From contig CAMASI010000001.1 in NCBI GenBank assembly GCA_945861065.1, positions 1 through 64,000 on the forward strand: a stretch of DNA of 64,000 bases, in the 5' to 3' direction. The translations under genes and the position numbers were made by a program. This stretch comes from Klebsiella pneumoniae (lineage in GTDB: Bacteria > Myxococcota_A > UBA796 > GCA-2862545). The notes under the pieces are model-generated. The model worked only from the letters and a program-made list of their open reading frames with translations. It did not search any database and was not told the DNA's origin. Below, piece after piece: positions 9,048 to 17,839 of this stretch. The number at the start of each line of letters is the position of its first letter. The stretch's first letter is position 1.

Positions 9048-9583
9048 GTCTGTGGCTGACGTTGGCAGTCGGATGCTGGGGGAGCAGCGAAGCTCCCTTA
9101 TTAGGCGGCGTGGAGGGCGCGACCTCTTATGTCGTCCCGGATCTCGACCCCTTAGACGGGGCACACGAAGCGAACGAGGCCATCGTTGCCAATCCTGCGG
9201 TGGGCGCGCTCCTCAGCCCGATCAAGAACGGCGGCCCGGCGTCGCCAGAGGGGACAACCGGCACCAACACGGCAGCGCCCGATCAAGGAACCCCTGACCC
9301 CTGGATCGTTTACTCCCCCGTGTCGGTTCCCACCGACGGCGATTCTACGACAGGGTCGTTCAGCTGGCCGTTTTCAACGAAGGGCACTCTGACGAAAGAG
9401 GAGGACGTCCCCGCGGAATCTGAGCTGCATGGATGGAAGGTTCCGCCGAGCCAAATGATCGACGACGAAGCACGGAGCGCAGCGTTTGTCCAACGGTTGG
9501 AGGCCCGCGGCGTCAATACCCGAGCCATCGCCGCCGCCGCAAAACGGCGCGCCGAAGCGGAGAAGGAAAAGAAGGAAAAATGA
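9044..9583 (+). CDS. Hypothetical lipoprotein in the Tad-like cluster
   Basis: The start ATG overlaps the previous stop (ATGA), giving 179 aa. The signal is very short, LTLAVGC with Cys11 as the lipid-bearing residue. The mature part is Gly/Pro/Ser/Thr rich and probably extended to about residue 120. A Lys/Glu/Ala-rich helix follows at the C-terminus (RRAEAEKEKKEK). No known family is seen. Its position between the TadE-like genes and a small soluble gene suggests a structural or assembly role in the same envelope machine. Confidence 0.65.
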   Translation: MSLWLTLAVGCWGSSEAPLLGGVEGATSYVVPDLDPLDGAHEANEAIVANPAVGALLSPIKNGGPASPEGTTGTNTAAPDQGTPDPWIVYSPVSVPTDGDSTTGSFSWPFSTKGTLTKEEDVPAESELHGWKVPPSQMIDDEARSAAFVQRLEARGVNTRAIAAAAKRRAEAEKEKKEK

Positions 9584-9834
9584 GCTTCGACGCGCGGCAG
9601 GCCGCCGTCGACCTACTCGACGAGTTGTGCGACGAGGGCGCGATCGAGTTGGCCCCGAATGCGAACCGAACCGCGGTAGCCGCGGATTTGGCAGAACTCA
9701 TCGCGGTACCGCTCGAACTGTCCGCGACAATCGATTGGATCGAAGGGTGGCTGTTCAGTAGCGACGACGTGTCAGAGGTGTTTGCGAACCGTTCGACGCT
9801 GGAGGCGATCTTCGAACGGGTTCGCGGGCGCTGA
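9580..9834 (+). CDS. Small acidic protein, 84 aa
   Basis: The start ATG at 9580 overlaps the preceding TGA (ATGA), with an A/G-rich ribosome site (AGGAAAAGAAGG). The product is all-helical in appearance, acidic and without a signal peptide, so it is probably cytoplasmic. No family is recognised. It is the last gene of the five-gene cluster, and its stop codon lies in the loop of a terminator-like hairpin. Confidence 0.6.
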   Translation: MSFDARQAAVDLLDELCDEGAIELAPNANRTAVAADLAELIAVPLELSATIDWIEGWLFSSDDVSEVFANRSTLEAIFERVRGR

Positions 9835-9855
9835 ACCCGCGGTGCTGCGCACCGC
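9817..9855. terminator. Two adjacent hairpins between convergent genes
   Basis: CGGGTTC (9817-9823) pairs perfectly with GAACCCG (9833-9839) across a 9-base loop that holds the stop codon of the upstream gene. Immediately next, GCGGTG (9839-9844) pairs with CACCGC (9850-9855) across a 5-base loop. There is no T-run, so a classical intrinsic terminator in either direction is not proven. Confidence 0.5.
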
Positions 9856-9862
9856 TGTCGGG

Positions 9863-10843
9863 TCAGATGAGTCCGAACACGTAGAACGCAAGCGACTCGA
9901 TGTGCTCGGAACAACCGCTGATGTCGGTCGGCGCAAGTTCGGGCTCAAAGTAGCCGTACGGGTCAATGACGACCTGATCACACACACGCTTGTCCACAAA
10001 CGTGTAGTTCGTCTCATTGACGGTCGTCCCGTCGAGACCCACAAAGCCCGAGACGACGTACGGCTCAAAGTCCGTGGCCCAAGCCGGTCCAACTGCCATC
10101 GCCAATTCCGCCGCATAGGTCGGCGTCATTGGGCCAATGCCGAACGTCCAAGGGAAGATCTGGATGAGGTCGTGAGGGTCCTTCCAACCGTACACGGCTG
10201 GGTCGGCCTGCCCACATGACGTGATGTGTGGCGCCAACGCCAAGTCGAACTGCCACGTCTGCCACATCGTGACCGCACCGGCGGGGTACAACGAGTAGGT
10301 AGCGGGATCGGTGAGCACCGCGTTGTCGTCCAAGTCATAGAAAGACGAACAAAGCAGGTTGAACATCGGGTCGAGGAAGTCGAAGACGACGACCGCTGGG
10401 TAGTCTCCCGAGGCGTAAAGCGTGCTGTCGTGCCAGTCCGTTCCCGACAGATTGCCGGCGAAGCCGATCCCCAAGTATTTCGGCTGAAACGCCACCATGG
10501 CGGGCGGTCCGTCGCCTACTAGGACTTCCGGCCACACACAAAGGGCGTCGCCCGTGTCCTCGGTTGTTGTCGTCGCGCCCGTTTCGCCCCAGATGGTGCC
10601 CGTGTCGCTATCAGCGTCGGAGTCGGAGTCACTATCGGAATCGCTGTCCGCATCTGAGTCGGCGTCGCTATCGGCGTCAGAATCCGAGTCGGAGTCGGAG
10701 TCGGAGTCCGTATCCGTATCGGTGATATTGGTGTCGGTCTCGACCGGCGTTCCGCCCGTGTCCAACGCAGGTTTGTCGGTCTCAAGAAGTTCAGCGCAAC
10801 CGAGAAGGCTGGCGGCAAGGATCGACGGAAGAACAAGGCGCAT
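9863..10843 (-). CDS. Lipoprotein with Ser-Asp repeat linker
   Basis: The third in-frame ATG is chosen (326 aa) because it directly precedes a good signal, ILAASLLGC, with the lipid-bearing Cys at residue 16; earlier starts add five residues. After the anchor comes a Thr/Asp linker and about 40 residues of alternating Ser-Asp/Ala-Asp (roughly residues 40-78). A folded C-terminal domain of about 220 residues with several Cys follows. SD repeats act as extended stalks in staphylococcal surface proteins. Here they would hold the unassigned C-terminal domain away from the outer membrane. The domain has no recognisable family. Confidence 0.75.
   Translation of the reverse strand: MRLVLPSILAASLLGCAELLETDKPALDTGGTPVETDTNITDTDTDSDSDSDSDSDADSDADSDADSDSDSDSDSDADSDTGTIWGETGATTTTEDTGDALCVWPEVLVGDGPPAMVAFQPKYLGIGFAGNLSGTDWHDSTLYASGDYPAVVVFDFLDPMFNLLCSSFYDLDDNAVLTDPATYSLYPAGAVTMWQTWQFDLALAPHITSCGQADPAVYGWKDPHDLIQIFPWTFGIGPMTPTYAAELAMAVGPAWATDFEPYVVSGFVGLDGTTVNETNYTFVDKRVCDQVVIDPYGYFEPELAPTDISGCSEHIESLAFYVFGLI
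10601..10725. repeat. Hexamer-type low-complexity repeat coding the Ser-Asp linker
   Basis: The segment is built from degenerate 6-bp units such as GTCGGA, GTCGCT and GTCACT on the plus strand, coding Ser-Asp and Ala-Asp dipeptides on the minus strand. Unit number should vary between strains by slippage or recombination, changing stalk length. Synonymous codon variation between copies suggests that the repeat is maintained by selection rather than freshly expanded. Confidence 0.8.
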
Positions 10844-10890
10844 CGTCACCATCCACAAGACCCCCAGCCGCTAACCAAGTCCACGCGCGC

Positions 10891-12495
10891 TCACCAAGAT
10901 TCGCGCGGCACGGCGCCCGCAGCCGTCAGGATCGACAACACCTCATCGAGGTCCTCGTGGGTAAACAGCAGGACCAGATCGCCCTCTCGAACGCCAGCAA
11001 GTGCACGAATCGCTGCTTCACGTTCGTTCGCTGCTACCAAGATCTGCGGCCCTCCTTCACGCTCAAGCCTCAGCCGCAACCGACCGGTCACCTCCCCTGG
11101 CACACGGCCTCGCAAGTGGCCCGACAACTCCTTGAGAATGACGCGCGCCGGATCCAAACGCAGGACGGCGTCTCCCAACGCGTCGATAAGCGCGTCGGTT
11201 CGGTCTCCCGCCTGTCCAACGACGACCGTGGTGCGCCCAGCCCACTGTGCAACCAACGGAACAAAGTGGGCGACCGCGTCAGGGGTGTGGCAATAGTCCA
11301 CCACCACACGGGCGCCACGCACATCAAAGAGGTTCATTCGTCCGCGATTGTCCGCGACAGATGCCGTGAATTCTCTGAGCGCTGCTCCGATTGCGGCGCG
11401 GGGCAGCCCCATCGCATGTGCCGTCAACGCGGCAGCCAACGCATTTTGTACGCCATGACGCAGCAAACCTCCAGCGGCAAATGCGAGTTCGGCTTCCGCG
11501 ACGAGCGGCTCACCGCAAAGCCACAAATGCCCGTCCAACGCATAGGCCTCCGCGCCAACGGAACTGCCATCGCGGAATCGAAGCACGGCCACGGTCGGAG
11601 GGTTCCGGCGGATCGAAGCTGCGAGGGCGTCGTCGTCCCCATTCACGACGAGCACGCCGTCGGGGGCCACCCCTCGAGCCACCGTGAGCTTCGCGTCTGC
11701 CATGTCGTGAATGTCGAACAGACCCCACTCTCCGAGGTGGTCCGCACTCACATTCGTCACGACGGCCGCCCGCGCCCCACCGCACACCAACCCGCGTCGC
11801 ATCATGCCACCGCGCGCCGTTTCGAGCACAGCAAAGGTGCATTCGGGGTGACGGAGAAGCAGCCGCGCCGCTTGCGGGCCCGTCCAATCGCCACGCGTCA
11901 GCCACTCGCCAGCGACCCAGATGCCGTCAGAGGACGTCTGACCGACCTGGAAACCGGCGAGCGTGGCCATCCGGGCAAGCAGCCGGGTTGTCGTGGTCTT
12001 TCCGTTCGTGCCAGTCACGAAGACAAAGGGGATCTGTCCAACACTGGGCAATTCGTCGGGAAGTGCCTCAGCATGAAAGCCGACCGCAACCGGTCCCATG
12101 CCGAAAACGACCTCGTCGCCCTCGACAAGACAGCTGCGACCGATGTCTGCGCTCGCAGCCACCGCGGCCCGCAGCCGAGGCCGCTCCAACTCCCGGATCG
12201 CCTCAGCGATTCGCTCTTCCCCGGGACCCAGACCGGCCGCCTGTTCGACGACGTCTGTTGCAGCGAGCGCAAGGTCCACAGGGCAAGCCAGTGCCACTGT
12301 CGCGCCTCCGGGCCACCGACGCACGGCCGTGTGACCGCTCCACCCCAAACGCCGCGCCAACTCCGATGCCGCCTGTTGCCATTGCGCCAGCCAGGCCTCG
12401 GCGTCTTCGCCCTCGAAGACGACCTCCGCCGCCGCGCCTGGGCCGTCGAGCACCATGTGGGGACCCGTGATTCGTCGGGACTGCTGAATTCGCAT
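10891..12495 (-). CDS. Mur ligase-type cyanophycin-synthetase paralogue without ATP-grasp domain
   Basis: A 534-residue protein. The ATG at 12495 overlaps the stop of cphA (ATGA), which fixes the start. Residues 1-150 resemble the cyanophycin synthetase N-domain (RRITGPHMVL compared with RTYVGPNQYA in CphA). The ATP-grasp domain is absent, and the sequence runs directly into a Mur ligase domain with P-loop TGTNGKTTTT (about 162-171), NVSADHLGEWG and a C-terminal DYCHTPDAV motif that is closer to MurE than to the GHNPAAV of CphA. It probably ligates an amino acid to a peptide and may process or extend cyanophycin-like material. CphA2, the known cyanobacterial variant, differs by retaining ATP-grasp. 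Confidence 0.8.
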   Translation of the reverse strand: MRIQQSRRITGPHMVLDGPGAAAEVVFEGEDAEAWLAQWQQAASELARRLGWSGHTAVRRWPGGATVALACPVDLALAATDVVEQAAGLGPGEERIAEAIRELERPRLRAAVAASADIGRSCLVEGDEVVFGMGPVAVGFHAEALPDELPSVGQIPFVFVTGTNGKTTTTRLLARMATLAGFQVGQTSSDGIWVAGEWLTRGDWTGPQAARLLLRHPECTFAVLETARGGMMRRGLVCGGARAAVVTNVSADHLGEWGLFDIHDMADAKLTVARGVAPDGVLVVNGDDDALAASIRRNPPTVAVLRFRDGSSVGAEAYALDGHLWLCGEPLVAEAELAFAAGGLLRHGVQNALAAALTAHAMGLPRAAIGAALREFTASVADNRGRMNLFDVRGARVVVDYCHTPDAVAHFVPLVAQWAGRTTVVVGQAGDRTDALIDALGDAVLRLDPARVILKELSGHLRGRVPGEVTGRLRLRLEREGGPQILVAANEREAAIRALAGVREGDLVLLFTHEDLDEVLSILTAAGAVPRESW

Positions 12496-15263
12496 CAATC
12501 CTCTGTGTCCACGGCGAGTCGCACGCCGCGGTGATCTCGAATGAAACGTTGCCCGCCTTCGGCGGTCTCCTCGACTTCGACGACGACGGGCGTGGGCGCG
12601 ACAGGCGCCTCCTCCCGTTTCCCGCCAAAGTAAATGATCTGTTTCCAACACCGGCTGACTTTGTCGCCAAAGATCAGCACCACGTCGCGCTGCGAGGCCG
12701 TGGACAGCGCGTGTTGGAGCGCCTCGACCTCTGAAGGAATCACAGTGATCCGGTCGGCGGACACCCCTTCGGCAGCAAGGGCCGCAGCCAGGCGGCGTGG
12801 CACATCGCCCGGAGGACGGCCCCTGCGATCGTCGTCTTCGCGCAGAATGAATTGGTCAAACGTGCGCGCGGCGCGACGGCCAATGGCATCGATGTCTACA
12901 TCCCTTCGGTCTCCTGGCGCCGCGAGCACCACCCTTCGAGCCCCGACCGCGCCTTCGGACAACCGGTCTACGAGGTCGCACATCGCAGACACCGCCGCGG
13001 GGTTGTGTCCATAGTCGAGAATCACCTTGAAACCATGATTGTCGTACACGTTCATGCGGCCCGGCGCCTGAAAGAACGTCGTGTCGAAGGTGCGAAGTCC
13101 ATGGCGTATGTCGTCGAGTTTCACGCCCATCGCGTACGCCATCCCAGCGGCAAACATCGCGTTCACCACGTTGTGCGCGGCACGCCCCTCCAGCGTCGCA
13201 GGAATCAAATGGGTCCACAACAAGGGGATGTGGGCGCCCTTGTCGTACAGCGTGATCATCTGCCCGTTCACCCCGGCCTCCAACGCAACGGCCCGTCCGC
13301 CGGCGCGTACATGCTCCCTCACCAGCATGTTGCTCGGCGAGGTGGTCACGTAGCAGATGTGTTTGGCGACGCTGTGTTCAGCCATCTGGTTGCACCGATG
13401 GTCATCGGCATTGAGTACAACGGTGTCGCGCGCCACTTCGATGGGAATTCGTTTGATTTCGGCGAGTTGATCGAGGGTGTCCACGCCGCGATTGCCGAGG
13501 TGATCCTCCGACACGTTCAGGCAACAGGAAACGTCCGGATGCCGAAATCCAAGTCCGGCCCGAAGGAGACCGCCCCTTGCCACCTCAAGGATCGCACAGT
13601 CCACGGTGGGGTCCTTGAGCACCATATGCGCGGCCACCGGACCCGTCATGTCCCCTTCCACCGTGCGTTGACCGTCCACATAAACGCCGTCGGTCGTCGT
13701 CATGCCCACGGTGCGACCGACCAACTTGTGGATGTGGGCCAGCATCCTTGTGGTCGTCGTCTTTCCATTTGTTCCGCTGATGGTGGCGATCGGGATGCGC
13801 GACGGTCGGCCCGGCGGGAAGAGCATGTCCAGAACTGCGCCAGCGACGTCGCGCGGTGTGCCTTCCGAAGGCGCCACGTGCATACGGAACCCAGGGGCGG
13901 CGTTGACCTCGCAGATGCCGCCTCCCACGTCTTTGTACGAGCGCGTGATGTCGGGGGACAAGAAGTCTACGCCACACACATCCAAACCCACCGCAGACGC
14001 CGCGCGCACAGCCATGTCGCGGTTGTCGGGGTGGATGACGTCGGTCACGTCGATGGCCGTCCCACCCGTGGACAGGTTGCCGGTGGTGCGAAGAAAAAAC
14101 ACATCGCCGACCGCGAGTACTGACGCCGGCGTGTGTCCGGCGTCGGCGAGTAGCCTCAACGCCTGTGCATCCATTTCCAAGCGCGTCAGCGTCTTTTCGT
14201 GCCCAACACCCCTTCGCGGGTCGCTGTTGATGATGTCCACAAGTTCGCCGATCGTATGAACACCGTCTCCGACCACATGACCGGGCACGCGCTTGCTGGC
14301 GGCGACCAAGCTGCCGTCTACGACCAACAGCCGGTGATCCAAGCCGACAATCATCTGCTCGACGAGCACGGTGCGGGCGTGTTCTCGTGCGCTCGTGTAG
14401 GCCGTTCGCACCTGTTCCTCGGTCGTCAGCCCAATGCTCACGCCGCGCCCGTGGTTGGCGTCTAGAGGTTTGACCACGACCGGATAGCCAATTCGCCTCG
14501 CGGCCCGGGCAGCTTCGTCCTCCCGAAACACCGAGGTCTGTTTTGGCACCGGCAAACCGATTTCGCCAAGGAGCTTGTTGGTCAGTTCCTTGTCCGACGC
14601 GATTTCCACCGCGATGTGACGCGTTTCGCTGGTGACTGTCGCCTGAATGCGGCGTTGATGCCGACCGTGTCCAAACTGAACCAAACTCGCATCGTTGAGG
14701 CGAATCCAGGGAATGTCCCTTTCGGCAGCGGCGCGAACCAAAGACAACGTGCTCGGACCAAATGCGCGCCGTTCCGCACCGCGCAAGAAACCCTCCATCT
14801 CCGCCTTGAAGTCAAAGTCGGCCGTGTCCCCAGCGCCGACCAGGTCCTTCGGCACCAAGGCGTGCAACGTCTCGAGCGCGAGCGTCGCGACCTGTTGCCC
14901 GATCCACGCGTCCTCGTATTCGTAGACCACATGGTATTGGCCGACGACGCCCGTCCCGCGGGTCTTGCCGAACGTCACACGGTTTCCGGCGAGATTCTGC
15001 ATCTCGATCGCCACATGTTCCATCACGTGGCCCATCCAGGTCCCGCCGTCCTCCGTCAACCTTCGGACGAAACCACCAGGTTCACCGTACGAACAGCCGT
15101 GCTCTCGCAACGTCGGCATCCAAGCCAACAACCCGTCGACGAAACCCGGCAGCGCGCCCGAAGGGTGATGCTCCAAGGCGCCGAGGTCCAGCGTCAGGCG
15201 GATGACGGGAAAACGCGCGTACTGGTTCGGGCCAACATACGTTCGCTGCTCAACGACGACCAT
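12495..15263 (-). CDS. cphA: Cyanophycin synthetase
   Basis: Makes the storage polymer multi-L-arginyl-poly-L-aspartate from Asp, Arg and ATP. The ATG at 15263 (922 aa) is chosen over an upstream GTG because VEQRTYVGPNQYAR matches the usual CphA N-terminus and GAGGG lies seven bases upstream. Order: N-domain 1-150, ATP-grasp about 200-470 (VVVKPLDANHGRGVS loop; CEVNAAPGFRMH metal site), Mur ligase from about 490 with P-loop SGTNGKTTTT (496-505), NVSEDHLGNRG, and a C-domain with DYGHNPAAV. Both active sites look complete. It follows a coupled minus-strand gene chain after 80 bp and is coupled to the Mur-ligase paralogue downstream. No cyanophycinase is in the window. Confidence 0.93.
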   Translation of the reverse strand: MVVVEQRTYVGPNQYARFPVIRLTLDLGALEHHPSGALPGFVDGLLAWMPTLREHGCSYGEPGGFVRRLTEDGGTWMGHVMEHVAIEMQNLAGNRVTFGKTRGTGVVGQYHVVYEYEDAWIGQQVATLALETLHALVPKDLVGAGDTADFDFKAEMEGFLRGAERRAFGPSTLSLVRAAAERDIPWIRLNDASLVQFGHGRHQRRIQATVTSETRHIAVEIASDKELTNKLLGEIGLPVPKQTSVFREDEAARAARRIGYPVVVKPLDANHGRGVSIGLTTEEQVRTAYTSAREHARTVLVEQMIVGLDHRLLVVDGSLVAASKRVPGHVVGDGVHTIGELVDIINSDPRRGVGHEKTLTRLEMDAQALRLLADAGHTPASVLAVGDVFFLRTTGNLSTGGTAIDVTDVIHPDNRDMAVRAASAVGLDVCGVDFLSPDITRSYKDVGGGICEVNAAPGFRMHVAPSEGTPRDVAGAVLDMLFPPGRPSRIPIATISGTNGKTTTTRMLAHIHKLVGRTVGMTTTDGVYVDGQRTVEGDMTGPVAAHMVLKDPTVDCAILEVARGGLLRAGLGFRHPDVSCCLNVSEDHLGNRGVDTLDQLAEIKRIPIEVARDTVVLNADDHRCNQMAEHSVAKHICYVTTSPSNMLVREHVRAGGRAVALEAGVNGQMITLYDKGAHIPLLWTHLIPATLEGRAAHNVVNAMFAAGMAYAMGVKLDDIRHGLRTFDTTFFQAPGRMNVYDNHGFKVILDYGHNPAAVSAMCDLVDRLSEGAVGARRVVLAAPGDRRDVDIDAIGRRAARTFDQFILREDDDRRGRPPGDVPRRLAAALAAEGVSADRITVIPSEVEALQHALSTASQRDVVLIFGDKVSRCWKQIIYFGGKREEAPVAPTPVVVEVEETAEGGQRFIRDHRGVRLAVDTED

Positions 15264-15342
15264 GCTGCTGCCCTCGTGCTCGTGGCTCCCTACGCCACCG
15301 GGACCCACATGGGTAGATCAGTCTCAAGCCAACTGGCACGCT

Positions 15343-15705
15343 TTAGGGCTTGCCCCACTCCGGGTACTCGTCGTATTTCAACGCGGAACCGCGAACGCGG
15401 TCCACCGGGTACTTCAACTCGGCAGCTCTGAGCTTCTCCAACAGCGCCGTCGTTGGATCAACCCCCGTGCGCTCACACAAGTTGAGCAGGCACAGCAGCA
15501 CATCCGCAATTTCTTCTTCGACCCTCTGTTTCCGCTCTGGTGTTGGCGGTTGCGGTCCGTCGTCGGCGCTCCACAAGAAGAGCTCGAGCAACTCGCCCGC
15601 CTCGACGCTGACGGCCATAGCGAGGTTGCGAGGGTTGTGAAACTGGCCCCACGCCCGGGCTTCGGAAAACTCGCGCACCCGCCCTTGGAGCTCCGCAAGC
15701 GTCAT
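15343..15705 (-). CDS. MazG-like nucleotide pyrophosphohydrolase
   Basis: A 120-residue protein whose ATG overlaps the stop of the START-like gene (ATGA). It shows the all-alpha NTP pyrophosphatase pattern of the dCTPase/MazG-like family: FHNPRNLAMAVSVEAGELLELF, then EEIADVLLCLLNL, giving the ExxE and ExxD magnesium ligands, and a C-terminal KYPVD motif typical of this family. It probably hydrolyses non-canonical or excess dNTPs as house-cleaning. It ends 80 bp before cphA and may be transcribed with it. Confidence 0.87.
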   Translation of the reverse strand: MTLAELQGRVREFSEARAWGQFHNPRNLAMAVSVEAGELLELFLWSADDGPQPPTPERKQRVEEEIADVLLCLLNLCERTGVDPTTALLEKLRAAELKYPVDRVRGSALKYDEYPEWGKP

Positions 15706-16352
15706 GGCGCGGACCGCCGTTTCGCTTCGCGCACCACGTCCGCAACGGTCTCGGGCAGCGTCTGTTTGGTAGCAGCATTCTGCACGACCACAGGAATGCT
15801 GCCGCCTGGATTCGTGCAAACGCGGTAGTCCACCCGCGTGCCCGCTGGCGTCTTTGCGAAGGTCCACCCGCCAATGTTGAGCGAGGGTTCCACCGCGGAA
15901 CTGTTCGCTGCGAGCACCGCGTCAAACTTCAGGTTGTGGGGGCCCCCACGCTCTCCCATCCGATCCCATTGCACGGTAGATCTTTCGGGGCTGGAGACAG
16001 CCGTCAATCGGAGGAACCAAAATCGATCCGACGCCATCGTCCAACCCGGTACGTCCAGGTACTGGTAGTACTCGACCCAGTCGGCGCCCTTCGCCAAAAC
16101 TTCCGAATCGCGAACGCCCGCCGTGGACCACCGCGTGCACGTCGGAATGTCGATGGCGACGCTCAGCAGCACTTGGGGCGCTACCGTCGTCACCATCTCG
16201 CCCCGAAAACACGCGACACCGTCGATGGACGTCTCGTAGACCGTGACTGTTCCCCCGTCGGTCGTCCGGGTAGAAATCTGTTTCCATGACGCGGCATTGA
16301 TGCTGGCATGGGTGGGCGCGCCGAAGGCGACGGAAAGCAGCGACAACCACAT
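15702..16352 (-). CDS. Secreted START/SRPBCC-type protein
   Basis: The ATG at 16352 is chosen because it gives a clean signal peptide (MWLSLLSVAFGAPTHA); the longer frame runs back into the upstream gene. The mature protein is about 200 residues with the helix-grip pattern of START proteins: central WVEYYQYLDVPGW, DRFWFLRL and the ending DYRVCTNPGGSIP followed by a long amphipathic helix. These domains bind lipids or other hydrophobic ligands. A secreted paralogue lies at 41562-42284. Its gene overlaps the MazG gene start by 4 bp. Confidence 0.75.
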   Translation of the reverse strand: MWLSLLSVAFGAPTHASINAASWKQISTRTTDGGTVTVYETSIDGVACFRGEMVTTVAPQVLLSVAIDIPTCTRWSTAGVRDSEVLAKGADWVEYYQYLDVPGWTMASDRFWFLRLTAVSSPERSTVQWDRMGERGGPHNLKFDAVLAANSSAVEPSLNIGGWTFAKTPAGTRVDYRVCTNPGGSIPVVVQNAATKQTLPETVADVVREAKRRSAP

Positions 16353-16375
16353 AAAGAACCCCCGAACTTCGACAG

Positions 16376-17839
16376 CTAACCCCCAGCCCCTGCCACCGCG
16401 TCCGCCTGATCGATGCGCGACACCACCCAATCGAAGTCGCCGGTCGTGACGACTGCGTCGCAGTGCCCGCAGACGCCGGTTTCAGCGATGCCCTCGATAG
16501 GCGCCGCGCACGACGGGCATTGTGCGGGATCGGTACCCGTTTTGCCTTTGCCGCCGGCCGTCCGAATCAGCGTCCACAGCTCTGAGTACTTGCGCGACGC
16601 TTTGGCATCGCCGCCCACAACACCCCCGGTGCTGTCTACGACGACATCCACATTTTCCGCCCAGACTCGGGCCGTCACGGTGTCGAACCAAGCGTCCTGA
16701 CCTGCGCCAACCACTTCGATGCGATGTACCTTGAGGTCCCGCACCTCGTTGCGCAGGCCTGCCGCTGCATAAGGCTCCGCGAGAAAACGCAGCCGCTGGT
16801 ACAACGAATCGGTCACAAAGGGGCGGACGGCAATCAAACGCCCAGTAGACCACGCACTTTGTGACGCAAGGAACACGGCGCGCACACGCTCGTCGAAGTT
16901 CTGAGGCGTCATGCCCGGGCAACGCGCCAAGAGGCTCCGCCAACTTCGGCCCAGATCAGCCGAAGAAACCGTGGGAACGGTCCAACTCGGTTCTTCTCCG
17001 CCGTGTTGTGCCAATACCGGTCCCGGAGCGGTTCGCAGGCCTTCCACGCGGACTGTGACGGCTTGCCAACTCTGTTCCCCGCGCGAAATCGACGTCCCAC
17101 AATTTCGGCAGGCTCCGTTGCGGTCGGTCTCGACCGGAGAGGCGCACGAAGGGCAGGATAGGCTCGTTACCCGGTTCGGGGGCCCGCTCTGAAGGCCATA
17201 GGGCCGTTGCAGTGTCCACACGAGCGTCGCCAGCTCGCTCCTCTCCCCTCGACGCCAGGACGTAGAAAGCGCCACGACCGCCCGTTCATGCGCCCCACTG
17301 CGAAAGATCTTGACCAACTGCGCGTTTCCAACCACGGCGCCTTGAACGCCCCCTTTCAACGCCGCAGAAAGGGCCGATTGGGCGGCGGGCGCAACAAAAG
17401 GCGCCAAGCTCTCCCAACTCCCGCTCGACGAAGCCTCCAACGAGCGGCGATGGATGAGGGACACCAGATCGAGAAATACGACGGCCGAAAAACCGCGGTC
17501 CTGTCCGGACGTAGGTGTGGGCGGGGCCACAGCCGGGCGCGGTGCCCACTTTTCGCCGCGACGCCCGTGGTGCCAGCCCGACGAATGCCGTTCGCGCGCA
17601 CGCAGCACCAGCACGACGCCGCCCACAAGCAGCAGCGGAACGCCGATGGACGGGTGCTCGATCGTGAGGCGGATCACAAGGTAGATCAACCAGGTCGCGT
17701 CGCCATCGCTGCCGCCTCCGCCACCGCCAAAATTAACCCCGCCGCCGCCGCCGCCGCCGCGAGAGCCGCCGCCACCCCAACCTTCGCCGCCGCCCATGCG
17801 GGCCAGGGCCTCGGCCACGACCAGGAGCAAAACGATCAC
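16376..17839 (-). CDS. TIM44-domain membrane protein with two zinc ribbons
   Basis: A 487-residue protein with an N-terminal hydrophobic segment, a Gly-rich run (about residues 16-43, coded by GCC repeats at 17690-17770), a second membrane helix (about 62-82) and a short basic tail. A first TIM44-like domain is at about 115-220, a zinc ribbon CPSC...CRNC at about 228-248, a second TIM44-like domain at about 290-440, and a second ribbon CPSC...CGHC at about 447-470. TIM44-like domains bind membranes in bacterial and mitochondrial proteins. The start overlaps the TPM gene stop (ATGA). The TIM44/TPM pairing suggests an envelope quality-control function, but that is inference. Confidence 0.78.
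   Translation of the reverse strand: MIVLLLVVAEALARMGGGEGWGGGGSRGGGGGGGVNFGGGGGGSDGDATWLIYLVIRLTIEHPSIGVPLLLVGGVVLVLRARERHSSGWHHGRRGEKWAPRPAVAPPTPTSGQDRGFSAVVFLDLVSLIHRRSLEASSSGSWESLAPFVAPAAQSALSAALKGGVQGAVVGNAQLVKIFRSGAHERAVVALSTSWRRGERSELATLVWTLQRPYGLQSGPPNRVTSLSCPSCASPVETDRNGACRNCGTSISRGEQSWQAVTVRVEGLRTAPGPVLAQHGGEEPSWTVPTVSSADLGRSWRSLLARCPGMTPQNFDERVRAVFLASQSAWSTGRLIAVRPFVTDSLYQRLRFLAEPYAAAGLRNEVRDLKVHRIEVVGAGQDAWFDTVTARVWAENVDVVVDSTGGVVGGDAKASRKYSELWTLIRTAGGKGKTGTDPAQCPSCAAPIEGIAETGVCGHCDAVVTTGDFDWVVSRIDQADAVAGAGG

Noticed and set aside
17690-17790. GCC/CCG triplet run as a possible mobile or structural repeat
   Set aside because: It is explained by the poly-Gly coding stretch of the TIM44 protein.
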